Source of the DNA: Panonychus citri
Taxonomy: Eukaryota; Arthropoda; Arachnida; Trombidiformes; Tetranychidae
Assembly: GCF_014898815.1 (NCBI RefSeq)
Contig: NW_026515525.1
Coordinates: forward strand, 186,001 to 250,000
Reading direction: 5' to 3'
Length of the DNA: 64,000 nt
Below, piece by piece: positions 12,278-23,860 of this stretch (its first letter is position 1; every line of letters begins with the position of its first letter). A program made the translations under genes and the position numbers. The notes under the pieces were generated by a model, which was given only the letters and a program-made list of their open reading frames with translations, was not told the origin of the DNA and searched no databases.

Positions 12278-15200
12278 TCATGGTTGGTCAAAAGGCCGAT
12301 GATTTCGTTGGGTAATTATCACAGAATCAATTATTGTCTCCTATTAGAATGATAAACAAGATTATTAGAGAGATAGGAACAATTAGATTAAACAATCAAA
12401 TCAACTAATTAACTTACACTTGGCACTGAAATTTGTTGTAACATTAAGTGTGTTGAATTGAAGGCAGTTAATTTGGTGTAACTGTAATCAGTATTTCTGA
12501 AGGCACTCCAAGCGGGTGAGTCCTCTTTGAACCCATCTAAATCCTCTTGATTTCCCTTAATTAACCAACAATTAAGAAAAAAAAATCCAATTAGAAACAA
12601 TTAGAAGGTAGAAAATTAAATGACAATAATCTTACAGCTGATCCAGAGATGATATAAGTTGTAGCATTTGGATTTTGATATGGATTAGGAGATCCACTGA
12701 CCTGTATTTGGAAATTGATCAAACAATTTAAGACTATTAGAACAATTAACTAATTATAAGGACAAATTTTCTTATTGAATCAATACTTACCTGTAGATCA
12801 TAAACTGGATACATCCTTTCGTACTGGTGATTGTGTCCACCAAAGACAAGATCAACACCTCCTTTATAAAAAAGATCCTCCAATCCCTTGCCAAGATAAT
12901 TTGATCCAGTTCGTATCTGATTGATTAGAAATTTACAATTAACAATCAAAGTTCAATAATCGATCTGATCTTTCAACTAACCCAAGTGGTTCCTCCTGGA
13001 CATCGGCCGAACCTCGAACTTGAACAGTAGAAAGGTCTATGTCCAAGAACAATTATCCAGGGATGTTTGGCTCGATTTTCGGGCTGATTGGCTTCGGTCA
13101 GTACGTTATCGAGCCATTCCCTTTGTTCAGACACTTTTTTGGCCCCTCCGCCCTCGAGGTAATAATAAAATTCAGTTGAAATTGTGATGAACAAAATTGG
13201 ACCCACAGTAAATGTATACATGTCATTGGAATCCCCTGGCATCTTATAACGATATCGATAAGCGATACCGTTATCCCTGTACATTAAGTAATCAAAGCAA
13301 AGTAAATTAACACAATTATATCAACAATTAACTCTTGTAATTATTGAAATACTAATAATAATTACCCAATGATTGGTAGATATTCATGATTTCCAGGAAC
13401 AACCATGTATGGAACTGCAGAAGTCATTGGTTCAATTGCTTGCATGAATTCATCTCCAATCAATCCATGACTCTGTTAATTATCAAACAATCAACTTTAA
13501 TTAATTATCTTGTAAAAGTAAAAGTTAACAATTAAACGTTAATAATGAAAATTAAAACTAACTGAATACAAATCATAAGCAATATCGCCTGTGGTAATAA
13601 TAAGAAAAAGGAGAAAACAAAAAGAAAATAATGATTAATGATCAACCGATTAAAAGTAATACAATTTAGCTAATTAATTATCGAATTTCAATTTCTTACC
13701 AATATGAGCAACTACGTCAAAATCACCAGCTCTCGACCTGTTGTTCAGAATTGGAATCGCTTGACCATTTTTAAGTCCAAGATCCCCGAAAATGGCAACT
13801 CGAGGTGACCAATTGGTCCCAAAGGGCAAAGTTTTGAAACTGAATATCGGACTGAGATTGTCCTTTGCACCAACTTGATAATCTAACGATTAAAAAAAAT
13901 AAGTTTGCTCACAATTAACTGGCCAATCTAATTGGTAATTGTGACAATTTAATTCTTACAATAAGTTGTATCTGGTTCTAAATTGTTCATCACTGACCAG
14001 TATGAGAAAATCTCTCGGCCAAATGAACCAAATCTACGTAAATGTCCACCCGATTGATTAGACAATTGATTAGCCTCTAATCCCCACTTGACCATTGAAT
14101 CTGAAACTGATTTAATATCATTCCAACTAACTGTCATTGAACTTGATTCCTCTGTGGATAAACAATTAAAATGTGATTAGTAAATCATATTGGAGTTCAT
14201 TGATTGTAATCAACCTTGATCATCAATAACTGTTTGATAATCAAAGGTTATGCTGATTTAATCAGGAAGAAATTAAAAGTCACAAATTACCCGGATCATA
14301 ACAACTAATTGTTAATCAAATTGTTAATTCATGAACAAATCAAATCAAGGATAAAAATCGAGATTCAAATGATTATTATATTTAATTAATCAACAGTAAT
14401 TATAATGATCATGAATGATAATCACAAAAAAATAATCTCACAATTAGTGTTTCTATTTATTTTCCAATTGTTACAATTAACTTTTATCGTCAAGTTAAAT
14501 TGTAAATATTAGCTAATTACAATAACGATAACGACGACAATTGAGTTAATTGTTGTAGTAATAACAATAATAATAATAATAATAGTTGTAATCAAGATCA
14601 ATCAAGTGAATGGTTAATTAGCTTGTGAACATTGATTCACAATTGTGACAATCAAAAGTGATCAATTAATTGTGAGTCGATTTAAATAATTATCCAAACA
14701 AAACCTAAATAAACAAACTCGGAAGTGATTAAAATTAATTTAGTTTGCTGCTCTTAACCTTCATTCAGATGATTAACGATTTACGAGTATGATTACGATT
14801 GTAATTAGATTGTCAGTCCAGATTAAATTGTTACACATTACGGAAACTGGTTTAACTATTTAGTTGAGGTCAAATCATCATCACAATTAACAATTTTAAT
14901 CATCATGATAATGATTAAGATACTTTGACATTATTAAATTGGGAACTCAATCAATTAATTAAATTACAATTAACTATTATTTGAAACAATTGTAACAATG
15001 TTGTTACCCAATCATGAAAATACTGATCAATATTTATTGATTTAATTATACCAACCACCTTAACTAATTAATTAACTAAACAATTGATCATTATAATGAC
15101 CTTAATCCAATCAATAATTTTTATTGCTAAATTGTTGATTAATTCAAGTATCAACTCAAGTTTAAGGTTAGTTTAGGTTAAAGTGATTATTAAATTGTTC

Positions 15201-16104
15201 ATCAATCAGTACCATCAACAATTTGTCAATTGTTGTTAATTTTTTACAATTTGAAACATTTTTATTTCAAATAATATCATCAAAATCAACAACAATTAAC
15301 AATCAAATGATTATCAAGTCAATTGCAATTATCTAATTGTAGAGTTGATTATTTTGTCCTTTTTTGCACCCAATCAACAATGACAATTAATTTAATCATC
15401 ATTTCTGATTATTAATTCATTTTTCTTGTCACTCACTCATCTGGTACCTTGATTGTTGTTGCTAATTGTCAACAATTAACTGACCTTGCCATTGAAGATG
15501 GTAATGATTTACATAATTGATTAACACATTGATTAAAGAGAAAATCAATTTCCATCGTAATTAACAAGAGACATTGATTTGATAATCAATGTCCCTTGTC
15601 AGAAATGATTAAATTAATTGTTCAAATTTGATTGTAATTAAAAAAATTTCCCATTCGATTATCTAATCAAACTGATTTAATGTAAATAAAAACTCCTAAA
15701 CAATTAAATAACAATAATAACATCGTTCTGACGTCAATGTATGAAATTTAATCCATTGCAATTACTTTTCAAATCAATTAATACATTAATTAAGTCAAAC
15801 AATATGGTTACAATTAGATTAACAATCAACAACAAAAAAAATAAACTAATCATTTTCTTAAATGATTTAAATGATAATCAAGCAAATAACAATCAGATCA
15901 AATATATTAATCCTAATTTAGATGAGAGAAAAGCTTATGATGATTAAGAATTAAAATTAGTTGATTGTGATAAGCATTTTGACACAAAATCAACTAGTTG
16001 ATGAATTTACTAAATTAGTAGATGAACAATTAATTTAATTATTGTTGATTGTAAACTCACCAGAAAGTGAAAGATGAACTTGACTTGGACCCTCAGGCAT
16101 GGAC
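12278..16104 (-). CDS. Purple acid phosphatase family metallophosphatase (ACP7-like)
   Basis: This is a binuclear-metal phosphoesterase, probably secreted or lysosomal. Ten exons on the minus strand join in frame: 16104-16061, 14151-13960, 13882-13700, 13588-13563 (a 26-nt microexon), 13472-13366, 13276-12982, 12916-12791, 12701-12636, 12555-12418 and 12340-12278. All five metal-ligand blocks are present: FGDLG, GDIAYD, GNHE, VLGHRP and GHNHQYER. The N-terminal fibronectin-like part begins PEGPSQVHLSLS and contains MTVSW; the C-terminal part (YSYTKLTAFNSTHLMLQQIS) matches animal ACP7. A signal-peptide exon is expected but not found: the first recognised exon starts at an acceptor, and its internal ATG (16100-16098) gives a protein without a leader. 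A further 5' exon upstream of 16,104 is likely. Confidence 0.9.
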
Positions 16105-16635
16105 CTGATACAATTAGAGACAAAGAAACACATCATATAATCAAACAGATTCATATTGATTGATTGTCGATCCTTGTAATTAGTTAATTGTCAACAGAAA
16201 CATAAAATTTGATCCCAATTAAAAATGAGAAAATGATTTTTAAATTTTTATACAACAAAAAAAAACAATCACAGTAAATGAAACCAAAGACAAAATATCA
16301 ACAGAAAGTGAAATGTTGGTTACAAGATTGAGACTTGAAAACAAAAAACTAAATTGTTACAGTTAACAAGACACAATTTAAAACTGTTGATTGCAACCTG
16401 ATTGATTGTGAACCATCAAAAGGTTTACCTTTAAATGATCAAATCTACAAGGTAACAATACAAAAAGTGATGATTAAGAGACGATGATGATGATGATGGT
16501 TGAGGGTTGATTGAGATTGAATAGAAACTAAAAAGAGGACGAAAACTTTCACTCGGAAGGAAGATAAGAGAGAGAAAAAGAAAGAGAGGGAGAGGGAGAA
16601 TTACAGGTAATGATGATGGAGAGCAAAGAGAAGAC

Positions 16636-16697
<62 letters not shown>

Positions 16698-18518
16698 GAT
16701 GAGGATGATGACGAAGAAAAAAAGTTGAAACAAGTTCTGTAAAAAAGTTCGAGATGAAATTTTTTACTCTTACCTTTGACCTAATATATTAATGATTTAT
16801 AATAATTTTACAATCAATTAACGTCGGCAATTGAATAACCAGTTAATTATTATGATTAAAATGAATAAATTTCAATATGCTCGCTAACGGCAATCAGTTG
16901 CTTCTTTTAATTGTTGTTAAGGTTAATCGAGGGTTCGATTAATGTTAATACTTTCGAGTTACTTTTTTGTTGTTGATTCTTTTTTTTTCATCTTTATTTA
17001 TTTGTTTTCTGTTCATTTCAAGGATTGATTAATCTTCTAAATTAGTTGGTTAATCCAAATTGATTAAATCAATTGCTCATCATGATTAGAATTTAAACTT
17101 TAATTGAATCAACTTTTCTAATAATTGTTAGTGACAATGAATCTCAGTTTTGTTTTAATTGTTTCGGTGTAAATATTGACTAAGTGAATTTTGTTATTTC
17201 CGTTTTCAATTAATCATAACAATCAATTTTAATTGTATTAAGGATAAGCAAATAATTAATATGATAACCCTGGCCTAGTATTTTGATTAGTTAATCACAA
17301 TTAGGACGGTTAATTGTTTTATTATTAGAAAGTTTCTTTCAATTTATCAGATTGATTCATCTACGGGTTAGATTATGATCATGATGATTAACGTAATCTA
17401 ATTTATTTAAAGTATCAAATTGTGAACATACGAAGGGTAAAATTAATTGTTACCTTAATTGTGATTAACTGGATGTAGAAATTAAATTTCTACAAAACCA
17501 ATTGTTACAGTTAAATTGCAAGAGAAGGTGTTAATTAAATATCTAATTTAGTTACTACTTGACCACACCAACGGAAGCCAATTAGGAGAGTCTCTTCAAT
17601 CAATTCTTAATTGTGATTAGACTAATTTTCTTTAATCATTCCATAAGTTCACAATTAAGCTAATTGTTACCACTCTAATTCTAATTTCCATCTTAGTAAT
17701 AATTAAATTATTCTCAATATATAAAACCGAACCTTTTTTTTTTCTTCTTCTTCAATTCCCTTAAAAAGATTCACCAACTTTTCTGTAAATGTTTTCTAAC
17801 AATTAACTAACCAGCAATTTGGTTTCTCATTTAATTCGCAATTTCTTAATTATGCTGTTTAATGTTTGTTCTAACTGATTGTTCACTGCGATTAATTATC
17901 ACGAATATGATTTAGTTTAATCTTCCGCTTTCATTTGTTTTCTTTTTCTCCAAACTAATATCTCTCTCTTTCTCTTACTCTTTACAACCATTTTAATTCA
18001 TCATTAAGAATCAAACCAAATCAAGATAATTGTGTTTACTTTTCAGTTAATTGTTGGAAGAAAAAATTGTTAATTTGTTCAACTTGTTTTCGTGTCTTAA
18101 TCTTTTTCATTTACCAACAATTTGGTCTACAAAATTGTTCACTTGTATCTCTCTTAAGGATAATTTAAAGATCATTGTTGTAGATTTTGATTAAGCAAAC
18201 TAATTGTTTTAAGGGTTTTGTTAAAATATTATGAGTTTTATTATAATTATTGATTTATTGTCACTGATAAACTTGAAAGCTTAGATATCCAAGCAAATCA
18301 ATGTCAATGGATCAATCATTTAGGTCAATGAATACATTGCTTTATTTTATATGATTAAATAAATTTGATGGATCCACCTCATGATTTTTTGGTTAACATT
18401 TTACAAAGACGTCCACGTTTAGCAGGGAGCTTCAGAGTACCAAATTAAGTTTATATGACAATTCACAGTATTATGGGTCAGAGTATTAGGATAATTATCA
18501 TAGGAATTAAGTAATAAA
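16105..18518. other. Intergenic, acid phosphatase 5' side to cyclin A 3' side
   Basis: 2.4 kb AT-rich. It may hold the missing first exon of the acid phosphatase; donor-like AAAGGTAAAC on the minus strand lies at about 16431-16440. It includes a long (AG)n run and is otherwise featureless to me. Confidence 0.4.
16640..16693. repeat. (AG)n microsatellite
   Basis: An uninterrupted run of roughly 26 AG units, read as CT on the minus strand, where it produces a long Ser-Leu pseudo-protein. Confidence 0.95.
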
Positions 18519-20549
18519 TTATGGGAGTAATTTAGGCGATTCATGTTCACCAATGTCGATTAATGATACAGAAAAATATCTAAGAAAAGGAGAATAAAGA
18601 GACATTCAAGATTTTAGTTAATTTGTCATGTTGATTGTCATTTTTGAGTTTTAGTTTTGGTTTTGGTTTACTTACTTTTCTTGAGCATATTTATTGAAAA
18701 TGGCTTGTTGCGGTTTGCCCAATTTTAAAAGAGCATCGTTTTCCTCTTTGGTGGTTTTTCTTACACGATGCAAGGTATCGATACATGTTTGAAGTTCAAC
18801 TAAATGAGCATTCAGTTGTTCTTCAGAATATCCTGGGAAAAATGCCTGCCCAGTTTCTCCAGATAAAGTTAAGTCGATACCAAAAATATCGGCCGCTAAA
18901 ATGATAGCTGAAACGGCAATATCGTTTGGCAGGTAGGCTACACAGGGATCACATTCCATCAGAGCTAAATAACACAAATACTAATAAAACAAAAGGAAAG
19001 TAAAATAAAGTTTAGTTATATTAGCACAATTAAGAAAGTGACCAATTAAAGGTATGTTTTTACCTCTGCCATTATGCCAACAGTTTGTGGTAAACCGAGT
19101 TCCAAGCCAAGGGAGCAAAGATGTTTACGTAAAAAATAATGGATTGTTGGGGCGGAAACATTGAATTCCAAAGTCTAAACAGTAAATAGGAAAAAATATT
19201 CATAAGTTTATGGATAATGATATTTAAAAATTAACAAAATAATCAAGTTTCATGATAATTACCTTAAGAATTTGGGCTTCCATGTTTAAAATATCAAATT
19301 TGTCATAAGCATTATCGGTAATATAAACAAATTCATGAACGTCAGGTGGATAGATTTCCTCATATTTAGATGAAATAAATAAAGCAGTTGTTCCTGAAAA
19401 TGATTTAAAAGAGACAATTTCAATTAGAATTAAAATTTTGAAAATCATCTTTTAAATTAAAGCGGGAAAAAACTTACCTAAAAGTTGAAACTTGGATCGG
19501 ATGACACCAAGATCAGAGAGGAATCTGAAAATGTAAACAGTTGGAAAGTTAATTAACTGAAAGTAAGATTCAAACAAAGGGAGAACTTACCTGTCAACAA
19601 AGTTAACAGCGAGAAACAATGTTTCTGAAGTCATTTTATATTCTTCAACAACTTCAACCATCCAATCAATTAATATGGTTCGCATTTTACCATTTAATTC
19701 ATTTTTGTGTTTAGTTAAATACTTTGGGTCAGCACGAGTTTTTTCTTGAAGTTTCAATAGATATTTTTGAATTTCCTCTTCATATTCGGGGATACTTAGG
19801 ATTAACATTTTAGAGAAGCACCAGTCATCTTCATGTGATTCGAAGGTGTCAATACTCATTTCAGAGATATCTTCAGTTATATCTGCTTGCGAGGATGAGA
19901 TTTCCAAGTCCTCAACGTTTTCTTTGTCCTCACATTGAGGATCTGACTTAGTTACAATCTCTTTTGCTTCCTTATCGACAACAATGGTGGCTTTTGCTTC
20001 TTCTTCTGTAATAATCGGTGTCTCTTCGTCAACTAAAATTTTGACAGTTTCTTCGTCAACTTGAATTTTTGATATTTCTTCATTTGATTCAATTTTAGGG
20101 ATCTCTTCATCAATTTGAATTTTGATTACCTCTTCATCGATAAGAATTTTACATACTTCTTCATCTACACTCATTTGTGAGGATACATCACATTGATTTT
20201 CATCTTGAAGGGTAAGATTTTCAAGCGCCACATTTTCTTTGATAATTTCAGGCGTTGTAGATTTAGAACTATCTTCAACTTTAACCTCTTCCACCTTAAC
20301 AGATTCTTTAGTAGATTTCACTTTGGGCTGGTCTTCAAGCACCTCATTCTCTTTTTCACATTGAACAGCCTTCTTTTTAAGTTCAGCTTTAATATTATCA
20401 ATGGCACTTTCCTTGGACACATTACCAGTTTTAGAAGATTTTGAAGGAATAGTTATCGTACCCAATGGCTTACGCCTTGCTCTTTCTGCGAGAACAACAT
20501 TAGCAACTTCTCCAAGAACACGATTTCTTCCATTTCTAGTGGTAGCCAT
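18519..20549 (-). CDS. CycA: Cyclin A
   Basis: This is the regulatory subunit of CDK1/CDK2 for S phase and entry to mitosis. Six minus-strand exons join in frame to 537 aa: 20549-19591, 19524-19478, 19393-19263, 19174-19064, 18980-18676 and 18579-18519. The cyclin A signature runs [16 protein letters not shown] then [18 protein letters not shown], with the cyclin box continuing through [20 protein letters not shown]; the second fold starts at [16 protein letters not shown]. The N-terminus has two possible destruction boxes: [10 protein letters not shown], off-consensus because RxxL is not met, and RKPLGTITI, which meets RxxL. A KEN-like DKENVED lies before the cyclin box. The middle of the N-terminus is a degenerate 9-residue tandem repeat (EE-x-x-KI-x-x-D). 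The start was chosen as the ATG before ATTRNGRNR. Confidence 0.93.
20001..20162 (-). repeat. 27-bp tandem coding repeat in the cyclin A N-terminus
   Basis: Six in-frame copies of a 9-residue unit follow one another: [45 protein letters not shown], then a decayed EETPIITEE. It is strongly acidic with Lys-Ile at fixed spacing. I know of no equivalent in other cyclin A proteins. Confidence 0.8.
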
Positions 20550-22285
20550 TGATAAAACCAATTTACAACAAACAAATAGTATTAAGTAAGATACACTTTA
20601 AAAGATAAAATAAAATGGATACACTTGACAATTGATGATTGAATAAACACTTTTAAGATAATAAAAAAGGAAAAATTAAATAAAAAACGATAGAAAATAA
20701 TTGAAAATAAAACAAAGATGGGCAAAGGAAGATTAAGAAGTTGACGGGTTAAAAAGAAAAGAAGAGAGAAAGAAGACAAATAGATTTTGAGAATCGGAGA
20801 AGGACAACAGGATGACCACAAAGACGAAGATGATGGTCGATTAAAGGAAATTAATTGAAGTGGTCAAACCATTGGGAAAGAACAATTAAAATTTAAATTG
20901 ATTCAAGTGGCAACAATTATAATAATGTCCGATTATTAACAATTTACACAGAGTAAATGTACTCAAAGATTAACTGTGGACGCGTTAAAATTTAAAATGG
21001 TAACCAAAGTAACCGAATACAAACCGACCAATGAGAAGAGTTTGTTTGTTTCGGTGAAGAGAAACAACAAAGAAAAATCGGTGTCGCCATCTGTCGGTCG
21101 AATGAAAATCAACATAACCGAAAATATTTTTTCTTTCCTCTTTTTGTTTTCTCATCCTCATCGGTCCACTCAAATTGATTAATCTCTTAATCAATGTCAT
21201 CACATTTATCCAATCAACGAATTAATTGTATTCTTCAAATGCAATTAAATTCCATTTAAAATTTAAGATTAACTATTTTTCTCTCTCACCTTTTCTCTTT
21301 GTTGTTAACCTGTTTTCTTTTTTTTTTCTTTTAAAAAAAGACACAAATTCTCTTCCCCAACGGAAATGTAACTTCTACTCCAATGAAATTTTCTTTTCTT
21401 CTTTTTTGTTCTATTCTCTTTAAGGATTATCCCTTGGTGATTTTCTCTAAGAACGAAGTATTTCCAGAGGATAAACAATTTACCTGCTCTTGGAGAAGAA
21501 ACAAAAAACAACCAACCAACCAAACCAACAATCCAATGAGAAATTTTCTCTCCTCATCAACACAAACACAATTAATTTAATTGTCTAATTACAATTTTCC
21601 CTTATTATGTATTACAACCATTAGATGGAGCTAACTAATTCTATTCTATTCTATTTTGTAAAATGTTGGCGTATCTTTTTTTTCCTTGATACACAATTTA
21701 AGTCACTTTTAATCTTTGCCTTTCATTGGTTTATTTAATTTCTCTTTTTGTTTTGGTTTGTTTGTTTATTCTCATATACGTTTTTGTAATTAACCTTTTT
21801 ATTTTCTATTCCAATTTTCTATCATTTTATATGTCATTCAATTTCTAGTCTTTTCTCTCTTTCACTTTGTCTCGTTTTTTTTGGTTACATTATCAATTCT
21901 CTTCAATTGATCAACCTATGTCTTAATGGTAAATCTCTTGTTATTGACTCCTCCCAAAGGAACATTTCTCATCTCTCTTGCCATTCATCTTATCAATTTT
22001 TTTATCTTCGTTTAGAATTGTGTTGTTATTTTTTCTCTCTCTCACTCTCTATGTTGTGTAACAATTTCCACTACTATTTTTAATTTATCGAAAAAGAGAG
22101 CAACCGACACAAGTAAGATCACTGAGAGAACTTTTGTATTCTAATCAATTACCATTGGTTTTCTCTCTCTCTCTCTCTTCACTTGTCAAAGTTTCTCTCT
22201 TTAGCTCTCCCCTTTTTCATCACTCTCTCATATTTCTCCTTCTATTTTACTGAAATTTCTTATTCTAAATTTGTGTGTCATAGTG
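20550..22285. promoter_or_regulatory. Divergent region, cyclin A to polyQ gene
   Basis: 1.7 kb between two divergent start codons. A CTCF-like core lies on the minus strand at 21084-21093. Pyrimidine-rich tracts near 21270-21300, 21850 and 22160-22215 sit upstream of the plus-strand gene. No coding exon is supported. Confidence 0.45.
21083..21098 (-). promoter_or_regulatory. CTCF-like site between cyclin A and the polyQ gene
   Basis: Read on the minus strand, CAGATGGCGA matches the CTCF core YAGRKGGCRS at nine of ten positions and is preceded by CC at the expected distance. Binding is inference. Confidence 0.3.
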
Positions 22286-22580
22286 ATGGATCGACGGTCT
22301 CATGTTAATCACCATGAAAATGGGTTAATAGACTCGGACCCGGAGTCAGAAATTTTAAGTGAAGAAACTTTAGCTCAATTGGTCAACGATGATGAACATA
22401 GTTGGCTCACTAATGGTTTAATTGAATCTACCAATGGTGTTGATAATACTAATCATTGTAACGGTAATTCTTTGGTGAAAGATAATTATTCTAACCATTC
22501 TAATCATGAAAATGGACTTTGTGATAATGGTGGTGGTGATAATAGTTTAGGTTTATACAATGACAATGTTGCTGGTGATC

Positions 22581-22614
<34 letters not shown>

Positions 22615-23557
22615 GCTCATCAATGGTAAAAATGATTCCGAGTTAAAAGAATGGTTATCAAATGTTCTGGAGAATGAGACTTACAAGTCAACTAAAGATA
22701 ACCTTGTCCGTGAATTGGACAATTTAGCCGTTTTACATAAATTAGAATCATCAACCAAAGCCAATAAGTTCGGTCGCATGAATATGCCTGTTAGAAATTT
22801 GGAAACTCGTTGGGAGTCCAGGTTAGAATATAATAAGGAAGCAAAGCTTGATACAAGAACCATAACCAAAAGGAAGCCAACTTTTTTCAACCGTTTCTTA
22901 TCTTCGGAAGAATTATCACCAAGCTATGGTAATCTAAGGGATACAAAGTTGAACTACAGTAGTTCCAATATTAGTGGGAGTAATGGTAAACTCAACTATC
23001 TTGGTGGAAGTAAAACTGACTTGGAAAGCCCTTACACCATGAGAAAGAGCAAACTCAATAATACTTTCACTATGGATGAAGATGATAGAGATGATCATCT
23101 GAATGAATCATTCACCATAACAAGAAGGGACCAAAATCAACAATATCATCAATATCAACAACCTCAACCTCAACAACAACCACAACAACAAATACAACAG
23201 CCACAATATAAACCACCATTAAGTTACAACCATAATCAATTACAATTTCTTCAACAACAACAACAGCAACAGCAGCAACAACAACAACTACAACTTCAAC
23301 AACAGCAATTACAAAGAGAACGACAATATCAAGCAAACACAGCAACAGTCACTCGAAGTGTAAACGGTGTCTCTAACCGTTCAACGATAGACCAACCCGT
23401 CAAGAAGAAGCCAATATCGATGTATTCAGTTTACGCTGAGCCAACTGACAGCCGTCCAATCCGAAGTAGTAATACAAATGTTTTAAGTGCTTATCGACTT
23501 TTTAAAAGCTCTGCCTTGAATCGACAAGTGAAAAGTATGGTACCAAGACGAAGTTAA
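22286..23557 (+). CDS. Glutamine-rich protein, possibly SLAIN-like
   Basis: A single open frame of 423 aa from the ATG in GTGATGGATCG. It has an acidic N-terminus, a 12-residue Gln tract near residue 100, a second Gln/Pro-rich segment (about 280-310) and a third Gln/Leu tract (about 320-345), plus a basic C-terminus ending MVPRRS. Two short blocks recall the microtubule plus-end proteins SLAIN1/2: DDEHSWL and KEWLSNVLENETYKSTKDNL, comparable to the conserved W-x3-VLD-x5-9-K-x-S/N-L pattern of that family. The SxIP-type EB-binding motif of SLAIN proteins is not found. The identity is therefore only a suggestion; 'unknown polyQ protein' is the safe reading. Confidence 0.6.
22579..22613 (+). repeat. 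CAA trinucleotide tract coding polyglutamine
   Basis: A run of CAA codons in frame with the surrounding protein. Further CAA/CAG-rich stretches follow at about 23120-23210 and 23250-23330. Confidence 0.9.
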
Positions 23558-23860
23558 ATGCAAATTCGAAACAATCAAACAAACGAAAAAAAAAGAGAAG
23601 CAAATCCATTTATATACAAGCCGAAAAAAAAAGAGAAAACTTGAAAGAAAACAAATTTATTAATATTTCTTTGCTATCATCAAATGTTTTCTTTTCTTAA
23701 ATCTTCCAAATTGATGACTTCAATTCTCGTTCTTATTGAGAATTGATAAATTGTCAGATTTTCCCATACCCCTTGAAAATCATCTCTCTCTTTTCCCTTT
23801 CCTTTTTCATTCATTTAAATTTATTCAGCTATACGATAAATAAATTCTTCCACAATCAAA
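23558..23860. other. Convergent spacer, polyQ gene to lysyl oxidase
   Basis: About 300 bp between two 3' ends, AT-rich. It presumably holds both 3' UTRs. No feature is seen. Confidence 0.5.

Noticed and set aside
15741..15947. Plus-strand Asn/Lys-rich open frame
   Set aside because: Lies in a 1.9-kb intron of the acid phosphatase; composition is that of random AT-rich DNA, with no domain or splice context.
16431..16733. Minus-strand open frame with long Ser-Leu run
   Set aside because: Translation of the (AG)n microsatellite and flanking low-complexity DNA; no homology signal. It could at most overlap an untranslated exon of the acid phosphatase.
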